From Flammeovirgaceae bacterium (GTDB lineage: Bacteria > Bacteroidota > Bacteroidia > Cytophagales > Cyclobacteriaceae): a stretch of 34,412 nt of DNA. The translations under genes and the position numbers were made by a program. Positions 25,311 through 33,223 of this stretch are shown in pieces. Within the stretch, counting starts at the first letter, position 1. Each line of letters starts with the position of its first letter. The notes under the pieces were generated by a model, which saw nothing but the letters and a program-made list of their open reading frames with translations, ran no database searches and was not told the DNA's origin. The stretch is taken from assembly GCA_023251155.1 (NCBI GenBank), contig JAHEZH010000054.1, positions 1 to 34,412 of the forward strand. The letters run 5' to 3'.

Positions 25311-25510
25311 GTTGGCGCTTTTTATTTTATAATCAATACCTGTATCCGTTAGACACGATGCGGTCTGCTTTTATTCCCAGCGTCACTTCCTTTTTTTCTT
25401 TGCTGGAAGAAAAGTATGAGCGGATTGATTATCCCTGCTCCAATCTGGCGGTTAATTCTGTAGAATTTCTGAATACGGTGGATCAGTTGCGTTCAACGGA
25501 ATCAGGGTGC

Positions 25511-26802
25511 TTAAACATTAAACTTCCGGACCAAATAGATCAGCGTAACCACCGCGGTGAAGATACTAATGCCAACAATCTCTACGGGTTTGGATTGATA
25601 CAGGTACCAGAAAATCAAAATAATGGTGAGGACAGGAACAGTTAATCCTCCGGGTATGAGGAAAGACGCTTTGAATTCTGCCGATGGTTTCAACCGGAAT
25701 TTGATGGCCGCCAGGGCCACACCAAAGAAGGTGAGCAGCATGGTAATCGTAGCCAATATAATGAGCTGCTTGAATCCACCGGATATGGAAATAGTAAAAG
25801 CAACGATGCAGAACCAGATGATCGCCAGGTAAGGTGTATTGAATCGCGGATGAATGCGTGACAGCAATTTAGGTAACATTTTTTTTTTGCTCCGGCATAC
25901 ATTACTCTGGGAAATACCATCACTACCGAATTCAAACTTCCGGTTACCGAGATCACGGCACAACTGACTACAAATGTAAATCCCCATGGGCCTACCAGTA
26001 CGTTGGCCACCTGAGCGAGCGGTGCTTTGGTATGATTGATCAGATCAGCACCCAATACACCTTGTGCCACAAGATGAATCAGGCCAAAGAAGACCACCAG
26101 ACTTCCTACTCCCAGCATCAAACCCAAAGGCCCTGTGCGGCTTGGGTTCTTCATCTCTCCGCTAATGTTCAATGCCGTTTCTCCCCCGGCAAAAGCAAAA
26201 AAGAGAACAAGCGAAGCTTCACCGAGTCGGGCGAAGGAGGGCCATTCCGGCCAGCTGATGTTATCCGGATTAATAGCGAAAATGCCCAGCACGACTATTC
26301 CTACCAATGGAACTAACTTGATCGCGGTAAATGTTTTCACGGCAATCATGCCTTGCTTGATGCCCCTGATATTGATATAGGCAAACGCAGCTAGGATCAA
26401 CAGGAAAAGCAGTGCCCGATACGGCAGCGTGCTAAATGCGGGAAAAGGAACCGATAACAGATCACCGGCACCGTTGAGCAATGCTGCGGCAATCACCGTT
26501 CCGTACGCAAACCAGAATGCTTGATTGGCCAGAAACCCAACATAAGGGCCGAATGCTTTTTCAAGATAAATGTAAGAGCCACCCGATTCCGTAATCCGGC
26601 TACTCACTTCGGCATAGCACAGGGCCACCAGCAGAAACATGCAGCCACAAACCAGATAGGCGATAATGCTGGAGTTGCCGAGGATCACTGCGATCAGTGC
26701 AGGAAGCAAAAAGATGCCGCCACCCACCGTGATGTTGACAACGTTGATCGCCACATCCATGATCCCTAGTTCTTTCTTCAGTGTTTCCTGTTGCTCTTTC
26801 AT
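25511..26802 (-). pseudogene. APC-family amino-acid permease, broken by a frameshift in an A10 tract
   Basis: Joined across a frameshift, the gene encodes about 430 residues and twelve helices, normal for an APC permease. The first part has DVAINVVNITVGGGIFLLPA in TM1 and FAFAGGETALNISGEMKNP in TM6, and reaches FPRVMYAGAKKK. The rest, MLPKLLSRIHPRFNTPYLAIIW and five more helices, lies in another frame. The break is a run of ten T at 25879-25888 (A10 in the coding strand); one more A would restore the frame and give the family's usual length before LLPK. It is a recent mutation, a homopolymer sequencing error or a slippage site. Start ATG 26802 places TM1 normally; ATG 26856 would add 18 basic residues. 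Substrate unknown. Confidence 0.82.
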
Positions 26803-26957
26803 AGTTGCCGTGCTGCTGATGATGTGTTTCTGTTTATTACGTCGTGTTGCTGTCATGGTGGTTTATGTTTCCACAAAACACGTGGTCGTTTCGGCTTGGT
26901 GAGGACACAAGCCGGGGTGAATCGATTTAAACGGAGGTGAATGAACTTTAAGTTATT

Positions 26958-27164
26958 TCACCTGCCGTATTTCTTCAGAACTTTGATTACCGATTTGTGT
27001 GGCAATCCGTAAGCCTTGTTGCCATTCACCCTGTTCATGGTTCGGCAGCTACCATCGCATTGATGATGGCTTCTTGAACGGCCTGCACGGTAGCTTCGAA
27101 TAATGGATTAAATCAGGTCATGGCGCAGCTCAGTTATTTTAGTGAATCGGGTGTGCAAAGAAAA
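26958..27164 (-). pseudogene. Remnant of a DmpA/P1-family (S58) aminopeptidase 3' end
   Basis: In the gap between the permease and the hydrolase the minus strand encodes recognisable DmpA C-terminal sequence in pieces. From 27112 it reads FNPLFEATVQAVQEAIINAM then VAAE. After a one-base slip it continues MNRVNGNKAYGLPHKSVIKV and LKKYGR, then stop at 26958. Intact relatives read roughly NPLFEATVQATEEAIINAM, VAAETMTG, NGN, YALPH, LKKYGR at this place. A third piece, ITELRHDLI just before NPLFEA, lies in yet another frame, with one extra T. The remaining 300-odd residues of such an enzyme are absent. The remnant directly follows the proline-iminopeptidase-like gene on the same strand, so a peptidase cluster was probably trimmed by deletion. 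Residue comparison is from memory. Confidence 0.7.
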
Positions 27165-28199
27165 TCAAAATGCCTTGCTATCCACCTCTTTAATGAACTG
27201 AATCACTCCGCTCATGAATACGTTCTGATCATCCCACATGGCCAGGTGACTTCCGTTTGGGCAATACAGGTAGCGACCTCTCTGCACCATTTTGCTTTGT
27301 TCTTCCATGGCTTTCGGATCCATCGTGTCGTGTTTCGCACCAACCATCAGCGTAGGTACGGTAATCTCTTTTAATCGGTTTTTGATGTCCCATTGGGCCA
27401 GGCGAGCTTCGGCGGTCATTCCAAATTCACTTGGGCCTTGCATCAACGTATAGATGGTATTGTTGGCATGTTTGAAGGATCTGTTCAATCCGTCAGGCAG
27501 TTCAGGCAGGCGACAAAGGTGTTCGGTATAATAATACTTCATCAGTAATTCCATGTAGCGAGGATTGGCATAATCCTTTTTTGCTTCGAGTGCTTTCACT
27601 TCCGTCAGTACTTCCGCCGGCATTTGCTTCGCGAGTACTTCTTCTGCGTACCGGGTATATTCAGGAGCGCTGGCTACCATGTTCGCGACAATCAACCCTT
27701 TCAGATTTTTTTGATAGCGGAGAGCGTATTCCATTCCCAGAATGCCTCCCCATGAATTGCCCAATACATAGAAATTAGAACTATCTGCACCAATGGCTTG
27801 TCTCACCTGCTCCACTTCTTCTACGAAACGCTCCGTTGTCCATAAGCTGCTGTCAGCAGGCTGATCGCTGTAATACGACCCCAGCTGATCGTATTCATAA
27901 AACTCAAAACCTTCACGTTGAAAGAACGTCTCGAAGCATTCCATGTATTCATGCGTCATGGCAGGGCCACCGTGCAGCAACAGGATTTTTATTTTGGGAT
28001 GGGTGCCAAACCGTTTGGTCCATACTTTAAAATCACCCACCGGAGTTTTGATGGGAATCATTCTTACTCCACCCGATTCTACGGTTTCATTATAGGTAAA
28101 GTAATCGGTTAAGGTGGACGATGATTTTGTTTCTGTTTGGCAGCACATCAGGTAAATGGCCACGATACTGAACAATAGTGCGGTAGTTATTTTTCTCAT
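27165..28199 (-). CDS. Proline-iminopeptidase-like alpha/beta-hydrolase lipoprotein
   Basis: A 344-residue enzyme of the S33 type. The ATG at 28199 gives a lipoprotein signal ending in LMCC; an upstream ATG at 28298 would bury it. The hydrolase features are HGGPAMTHEY (oxyanion-hole loop, HGGPG-like), the nucleophile elbow GNSWGG, the acid HDTMDP and the catalytic His in GSHLAMWDD. A helical cap domain lies between about residues 180 and 270. Such enzymes release N-terminal Pro or other residues from peptides, here outside the cytoplasm. It follows the NTF2-like gene by 95 bases and precedes a DmpA peptidase remnant, so the locus may have handled short peptides. Confidence 0.87.
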   Translation of the reverse strand: MRKITTALLFSIVAIYLMCCQTETKSSSTLTDYFTYNETVESGGVRMIPIKTPVGDFKVWTKRFGTHPKIKILLLHGGPAMTHEYMECFETFFQREGFEFYEYDQLGSYYSDQPADSSLWTTERFVEEVEQVRQAIGADSSNFYVLGNSWGGILGMEYALRYQKNLKGLIVANMVASAPEYTRYAEEVLAKQMPAEVLTEVKALEAKKDYANPRYMELLMKYYYTEHLCRLPELPDGLNRSFKHANNTIYTLMQGPSEFGMTAEARLAQWDIKNRLKEITVPTLMVGAKHDTMDPKAMEEQSKMVQRGRYLYCPNGSHLAMWDDQNVFMSGVIQFIKEVDSKAF

Positions 28200-28294
28200 A
28201 TAGGGTGTTAAATGAATAGGGTGATTATACTTCAGAGGATACGATGTAATAATAGGTAGCCGACATACCCGGAGTAATGCGATGTTTTCCTGTT

Positions 28295-28753
28295 TCATCC
28301 TCGCGGGTTTTTATTGATTCGGGTGGAATGTAAAACCTTGATCTTCCACTTCTTTTCTTCCCTTACCGCAATCACCGTCTCCATCCAATCGACTTCCGTG
28401 TTTTTGCCGTTCGCCACAATGGAAGAATGCAGGTAATAGGTCGTCCAGGCTACATCATTTTTTATGGTAGTGCTGAGGAAGTTTATGGTGTTGGTACGTT
28501 TGAAGTCGGCTGCGGTATTTTTAGCAATCGCTTTATGGATGAGTGTATCCATCGGCCATGCTTCGCCGTATTCATTGAACCGCACATCGTTGGTGCATGC
28601 GCTTTTCAGGGCTTCCGCATCGCGGGCGGATAAAGCATCGAATACGTTGATCACACTTTGCTGCACTTCCGTTTGATCTTTTGAGAGCGATGGCTGAGCA
28701 TGAACATAAGGGAGGATGAGGAAGGCACTCAGAAATAAAATGATTGGTTTCAT
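28295..28753 (-). CDS. Exported NTF2-like / DUF4440-type protein
   Basis: A 152-residue exported protein: signal peptide ending VHAQ, then an SnoaL/NTF2-like cone fold. The pattern QSVINVFDALSARDAEALKS, CTNDVRFNEYGEAW, DVAWTTYYLHSSIVANGK, VDWMETVIAVREEKKWKIK and LHSTRI is typical of DUF4440 and related proteins. No catalytic set can be assigned from the sequence; members include both enzymes and binding proteins. It lies six bases after the DUF3500 gene and before the hydrolase, on one strand, so the three probably form an operon. Confidence 0.82.
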   Translation of the reverse strand: MKPIILFLSAFLILPYVHAQPSLSKDQTEVQQSVINVFDALSARDAEALKSACTNDVRFNEYGEAWPMDTLIHKAIAKNTAADFKRTNTINFLSTTIKNDVAWTTYYLHSSIVANGKNTEVDWMETVIAVREEKKWKIKVLHSTRINKNPRG

Positions 28754-28759
28754 GTGAGC

Positions 28760-29842
28760 TTAGTGTTTTTCGGTTTGATAATGTGCTTTCAGTACATCTT
28801 CACCAAAGTCATTTCCCTTCTCGCGCCAGATCGCATGAATATGATTGGCTCCATTGCGCGGCCCGCCATTGTTATCGAACTCAATCAGAAAGGTAGGTCC
28901 GTTCAGAATAAAGTAATGAGGCTTGTCTTCCGCGTATTCGCCAATCCAGCCGAAGTAAACGTTATCAAGGCCCGCTTTTAAAATCGCATCGTATTCCCGC
29001 ATCGCTTTATCGTACTCCAGGTTGAAAACGAATTCGCGGATAATGTAGTCGAGAATGGATTTTTGATTTTTATTCATCTCCGCAGCGGGTATTCCCCATA
29101 CATCGACCAGCCGTTTACCGCTTTCGGCTGAGGTGATGATGTCGCCCGGAACGGTTACGCTCGAAGTTGCTTTCTTCTGCTGTACTGGATTTAATAGATG
29201 AATGAGCTTGATTCCCAAGTCTTCCTCTTGTCCCAACACCCGCCAGCCCGCGTATTCGGTTTCAGGAAACTCCGCCGGATCCGTACCCAGGAAAAATGGC
29301 GTGACGCTGACCTTGTCTCCCGCAAAGGTAAAGTTGACAGACAGGTGATGGCCTTCCAGTTTATACCCCCATACCTTATCGGTTGGTTTTTCGTAAAAAG
29401 CGAAATAGAAATTTTTGTGCGACCATTGTAAGGACTTGATGAAGTGATAGACTGTGTCGTTGAATGCTTTCTTGTAGTGCAGACTGTCGAAATAGCGGTC
29501 CAGCAGGTCATCCAGGTGCATGATGCTGGTGGCTTTCAGATACCCCTGTGAACTTAATGAAACCGACAGGACGCGGTGCACCAGTTTTCGTTGCTCAATC
29601 GTCATGTTTCCAATGCTGGCTCCCTTTCGGGCGCGAAGCCCAATGGGAAGGTTAGTCCATTGCGTGCGCGACGTATCGGTGAAGTTCAATTTCCCTGACC
29701 TGTTCTGCCGTTCACCAAATGAGTGGTAAAGCAGGTTGGCTGTTTTACGGATTTCAGCTGCGTAGTTCTCCTGACCGTAAACACGTGTTGTCAGAATCAG
29801 AACAAGTATACAAGGCAGGATTAAGCCGTAGCGCTTTCTCAT
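28760..29842 (-). CDS. DUF3500-family exported protein
   Basis: A 360-residue protein with a signal peptide (ILVLILTTRVYGQ). The DUF3500 pattern is clear: WTNLPIGLRARKGASIGNM, TIEQRKLVHRVLSVSLSSQG, ATSIMHLDDLL, VWGYKLEGHHLSVNFTF, TPFFLGTDPAEF, AGWRVLGQEEDLGIKLI and the C-terminal FLIEFDNNGG, then ANHIHAIWREKGNDFGEDVL, followed by KAHY. The His-rich GHHL and NHIH motifs resemble metal ligands, but the family has no established reaction known to me. It starts the minus-strand run NTF2-like, hydrolase, peptidase remnant and is divergent from the three-repeat protein at 30062. Confidence 0.88.
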   Translation of the reverse strand: MRKRYGLILPCILVLILTTRVYGQENYAAEIRKTANLLYHSFGERQNRSGKLNFTDTSRTQWTNLPIGLRARKGASIGNMTIEQRKLVHRVLSVSLSSQGYLKATSIMHLDDLLDRYFDSLHYKKAFNDTVYHFIKSLQWSHKNFYFAFYEKPTDKVWGYKLEGHHLSVNFTFAGDKVSVTPFFLGTDPAEFPETEYAGWRVLGQEEDLGIKLIHLLNPVQQKKATSSVTVPGDIITSAESGKRLVDVWGIPAAEMNKNQKSILDYIIREFVFNLEYDKAMREYDAILKAGLDNVYFGWIGEYAEDKPHYFILNGPTFLIEFDNNGGPRNGANHIHAIWREKGNDFGEDVLKAHYQTEKH

Positions 29843-29958
29843 CGCGGATGGTTGAGGGTTTATTTTCGATAAGGTAAGAAATATCAGCGATCCTTTTTTA
29901 TCGGTTGACGTTTTCCAGTGGAAGAGCTAAATCTTCACTTTCTAATGATTCTCTTGAT

Positions 29959-29985
29959 GAGGCAGCCGTTTCAGCTGCCTCTTTT
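29959..29985 (+). terminator. Rho-independent terminator inside a divergent promoter region
   Basis: GAGGCAGC at 29959-29966 and GCTGCCTC at 29974-29981 form a perfect eight-base stem with a seven-base loop, followed by TTTT. It is oriented for the plus strand. The genes on both sides are transcribed away from this place, so it does not end either of them. It would stop a short RNA started to its left or attenuate transcription into the gene at 30062. Confidence 0.6.
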
Positions 29986-30061
29986 CCGGTTTCAATACCA
30001 TTGTGGACAGAACGGGCGGCCAGGTGTAATCTTGAAGCGGTTTATTCCCGTTATTTGTAAC

Positions 30062-31309
30062 GTGGAAAAGGCTCAACAATCAATCACGCGCACCATTTTA
30101 CTGGTGGTGGGTATAGCAGTGGCAATCTTACTGTGTGCAACCCATGGCATGGCACAGTCCGCTGCCGGCTTTATGTATGGCAAGGTGTACACCGCTTCGG
30201 CCACTTACGAAGGACAGATCCGCTGGGGAACGGAAGAAGCTTTCTGGACGGATTTTTTTAATGCCTCCAAAAAGTCGACAAGCAATTACAAAAAGCAGGT
30301 GACCCAGGATAGAAAAGAAGAAAGCTCATGGATGGATTTTGACTGGGACATTCTCAGCATCTGGGAGAACAAAACCACCATACATCAGTTCAGCTGCCAG
30401 TTTGGTGATATCAAAGAACTGGAGGTGCTCAATAGAAGTAATGCCCGTCTCCGTTTCAAAAATGGATTGCAGATGGAGGTGAATGGTGACGGATACAACG
30501 ACATCGGTACGAAAATACAAGTGCTTGACAAAGAACTGGGATGGACATCGCTCCACTGGGATAAAGTACAAAAGGTAGAGTTCGCTTCTATTCCGGCGGG
30601 GACTCCGGTATTGGCAACGGCACCCTTATACGGTACAGTAGAGACCAGTCGCAAGGAAAAATTCACCGGCTACATTCAGTGGGATCATGACGAGCGTGTG
30701 AGCACCGACAAACTGGATGGTGAATCACGCGATGGAAAAATCTCTGCTGCTTTCTCTGAAATTGTTTCCATTGAAAAAAATGATGGCGGAAGCGATGTGG
30801 CTTTTAAGTCTGGCCGTCAGCTTCACCTTACGGGAACCAATGATGTTAATTCGGACAACAAAGGAATCATCGTCATCCAACCGGGAAAAGGAATGGTGGA
30901 TATTCCATGGAATTCGTTCAAAAAAGTAACGTTCACAGCAGCGGCCAATTCAGGGCCTTCTTTTGAAAGCTTCGCTGATCCGAAAAAATTATCGGGTACT
31001 GTATTTCTGTATGACGCCAAAGAAATAGCAGGCAACTTGATTTATGACCTCGATGAATCGCTCGATGTGGAAACGCTGGAAGGAAAAGATAACAACATTC
31101 AGTACACCATCCCCTTTCGTAATATCAAAAGCATCAAACCAAAAAATCTGGACTATGCCACCATCGAATTGAAAAATGGCGAGACACTTTTGCTGGGCGA
31201 TGGGAGAGATGTGTCGGGCAGCAATGACGGAATACTGGTGATCGTGAAGGGAAAAAAAGAGCCGGTACACGTGCGGTGGAAAAATATCGATCAGATTATC
31301 TTTGACTAA
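30062..31309 (+). CDS. Exported protein of three tandem beta-rich modules (unnamed family)
   Basis: I recognise no named family. The GTG at 30062 is chosen because it gives a signal peptide with a helix at about residues 11-27 and cleavage near GMAQ; the frame extends upstream to an ATG-less stretch. The 415-residue product has three homologous modules of about 100-138 residues (37-174, 188-291, 310-415). Each begins with G-[KT]-V, then an [FY]-x-G-x-I-x-[WY] segment followed by acidic D-x-x, then DGES or related, FxxIxSI, an LKxGxxL strand, a G-x-[DN]-D-x-x-x-x-N-x-G-I turn and a final W-x-x-[FI]. Module one has a 40-residue insert (71-108). A close paralog starts at 33224. The stop lies two bases before a LytS kinase gene, so the two are cotranscribed. 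Confidence 0.8.
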   Translation: MEKAQQSITRTILLVVGIAVAILLCATHGMAQSAAGFMYGKVYTASATYEGQIRWGTEEAFWTDFFNASKKSTSNYKKQVTQDRKEESSWMDFDWDILSIWENKTTIHQFSCQFGDIKELEVLNRSNARLRFKNGLQMEVNGDGYNDIGTKIQVLDKELGWTSLHWDKVQKVEFASIPAGTPVLATAPLYGTVETSRKEKFTGYIQWDHDERVSTDKLDGESRDGKISAAFSEIVSIEKNDGGSDVAFKSGRQLHLTGTNDVNSDNKGIIVIQPGKGMVDIPWNSFKKVTFTAAANSGPSFESFADPKKLSGTVFLYDAKEIAGNLIYDLDESLDVETLEGKDNNIQYTIPFRNIKSIKPKNLDYATIELKNGETLLLGDGRDVSGSNDGILVIVKGKKEPVHVRWKNIDQIIFD

Positions 31310-31311
31310 TC

Positions 31312-32328
31312 GTGCGCATCACAAAACGATTTATTATTGGTTCGGTACTGCTGCTGGTGTTGATTGCCGCAGTGACCTGGTTTGAGATTCGGTTCAACCC
31401 GACTTCGCTCATCTACTTTACAGCTGCATGGGTGGTAGTAGTGCTTCTTCTTTTGTGGATAGGCAATCGTTTATTAACCAGGCTGTTCAATCGCTATCTC
31501 TCGTGGCTCAGCTATGGTAACATTCGTTTTTTTGCCCATCTGTTTTGCGGTGTGATTTATTCATTAATCGTGATCAATGGTTCCTATACGGCATTGAAAT
31601 ACCTGCTGACCATTGATCCGCCTACGCGTGCGCAGTTGATTGTGATGAATGTGTACGGGGCCATCCTTTTTATTCCTGCCTTCTCCATTTACTTCAGCCT
31701 TCACTTTCTCCGCAGCTGGCGCAGATCAGAAGTGGAATCAGAAAAAATTCAGAAAGAAAATGTCCGGTCTCAGCTGGATTCCTTAAAAAGTCATCTTGAT
31801 CCTCATTTTCTTTTTAACAACCTCAATATTCTTTCTTCACTGATTGAGAAAGATAAAGACCGCTCCAAAGAGTTTCTCGACAAGTTTGCCGAAGTATACC
31901 GGCTGTTGTTGCGCTCACGCACAGAAGACGTGATTCCTTTACACGAAGAGCTGGACTTCATCGCATCGTATTATTTTCTGCTGAAGACACGCTTCGACGA
32001 ATTGATTCAGGTGACAATTACAATTCCTGCATCGCTGCATCATTTGAGTTTACCACCACTTACATTACAAATGCTGATTGAAAATGCGATCAAGCACACG
32101 TTAATTACGGAAAAGAAACCATTGAAGATACATGTAGCGGCAAACGCGAAAACGATCATCGTCACCAATACCTTAAATGAGAAACGGAATACCACACCCA
32201 CTTCGGGCAGTGGACTGGAAAATATTCGCAGACGCTACAGCCACTTTACAAGTGAAGCGGTTGTCGTGGAGAAAACGGAGACCGAATTTAAAGTCACCCT
32301 ACCTTTACTTGAATTCACCAGCCAATGA
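31312..32328 (+). CDS. LytS-type sensor histidine kinase
   Basis: A 338-residue kinase with four predicted helices in the first 140 residues (about 7-25, 35-57, 72-92 and 108-130) and short loops, so it probably senses within or near the membrane rather than through a large periplasmic domain. The His_kinase (PF06580) motif DPHFLFNNLNILSSLIEKD carries H165. A HATPase domain follows with LTLQMLIENAIKH and GSGLENIRRRY. The start is GTG, two bases after the three-repeat gene, and the end overlaps the LytTR gene as ATGA. Its partner is therefore the next gene. It likely reports on something related to the repeat proteins on either side. Confidence 0.92.
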   Translation: MRITKRFIIGSVLLLVLIAAVTWFEIRFNPTSLIYFTAAWVVVVLLLLWIGNRLLTRLFNRYLSWLSYGNIRFFAHLFCGVIYSLIVINGSYTALKYLLTIDPPTRAQLIVMNVYGAILFIPAFSIYFSLHFLRSWRRSEVESEKIQKENVRSQLDSLKSHLDPHFLFNNLNILSSLIEKDKDRSKEFLDKFAEVYRLLLRSRTEDVIPLHEELDFIASYYFLLKTRFDELIQVTITIPASLHHLSLPPLTLQMLIENAIKHTLITEKKPLKIHVAANAKTIIVTNTLNEKRNTTPTSGSGLENIRRRYSHFTSEAVVVEKTETEFKVTLPLLEFTSQ

Positions 32329-33086
32329 CCATTCTTATTATTGAAGACGAAAACCTGGCCGCAGAGAAACTGAAAAACCTGTTGCTCGAAATTGATGCAA
32401 CTCATGAAGTGCTAGCTTCGCTGCGCTCGATCGAGTCGGCTACGGAATGGCTTTCGGAAAACACACCTCCCGATCTGATCATTACTGATATTCAATTGCT
32501 CGATGGCCTTTCGTTTGAAATTTTCAGGAATGTAAAAGTTACCGTGCCGGTTATTTTCACTACGGCATTTGATCAATATGCCATTCGAGCCTTTGAAGTA
32601 AACAGTATTGATTATCTGTTGAAGCCGGTGCAAAAAGATAAGCTGGCGGCCAGTATTCAAAAGATGAAGTCGCTGGATAAGGCAAAGCCATCCGTTGCTT
32701 ACGATGAAGTGCTGAAACTGCTTCGCTCCGGTTCCGGTCAGCCGGAATACAAGTCGCGTTTTATGGTGCGGATTGGTCAGCGTATTGTAGCTATTCCCGT
32801 TGAGAAAATTGCTTACTTCTTCAGTGAAAGCAAACTCACCTATATTGTCACTGACGATAACCGTAAATATCCTTTCGATCTTCCTTTGGATGAGATTGAT
32901 GCACAGATTAATCCTAAGTCTTTTTTTAAAATCAATCGCCAGTTCATCATCAGCTTTACTTCCATTGCGGAGATTCATCCTTACTTTAAAGGAAGAATCA
33001 AACTCAAACTGAATCCCGATCAGCCCGAAGAAATCATTGTCAGCTCAGAGCGTACACCTGAGTTTAAGAAATGGCTGGACCAGTAA
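32325..33086 (+). CDS. LytTR-family response regulator
   Basis: A 253-residue regulator. The receiver domain (1-120) has acidic residues in IEDEN, phospho-acceptor D55 in IITDIQLLDG, TTAFDQYAIRAF and the Lys in YLLKPVQKD. A LytTR DNA-binding domain occupies about residues 145-253: FMVRIGQRIVAIPVEKIAYF, then FSESKLTYIVT, LDEIDAQINPKSFFKINRQF and a final SSERTPEFKKWL. It overlaps the LytS start/stop as ATGA. The second three-repeat protein gene begins 137 bases downstream, so it may be one of its targets. Confidence 0.93.
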   Translation: MTILIIEDENLAAEKLKNLLLEIDATHEVLASLRSIESATEWLSENTPPDLIITDIQLLDGLSFEIFRNVKVTVPVIFTTAFDQYAIRAFEVNSIDYLLKPVQKDKLAASIQKMKSLDKAKPSVAYDEVLKLLRSGSGQPEYKSRFMVRIGQRIVAIPVEKIAYFFSESKLTYIVTDDNRKYPFDLPLDEIDAQINPKSFFKINRQFIISFTSIAEIHPYFKGRIKLKLNPDQPEEIIVSSERTPEFKKWLDQ

Positions 33087-33223
33087 GGCAAATTGAGTGC
33101 CCGGTAATCCCGATTCAGCCGGCAGGAGTTCCGGTTGGTCTGTAAATGCCTTAATTCATTGTCTTTGCTTTGCACTTTTGCGTTGATAGTTCCAGAAACA
33201 GATAACTTTAACCATCACGCAAA

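Noticed and set aside
32412-32978. Minus-strand 188-codon frame opposite the LytTR gene
   Set aside because: It is antisense to a clearly conserved response regulator and shows no recognisable domain or signal.
33109-33140. GC-rich hairpin AGCCGG/CCGGTT after the LytTR gene
   Set aside because: It contains a wobble pair and has no T run, so it cannot be called a terminator.
33181-33223. Bacteroidota-type promoter (TAACTTTA at 33203-33210) for the second three-repeat gene
   Set aside because: The element would leave a leader of only about eight bases before the ATG and the upstream TTTG spacing is poor.
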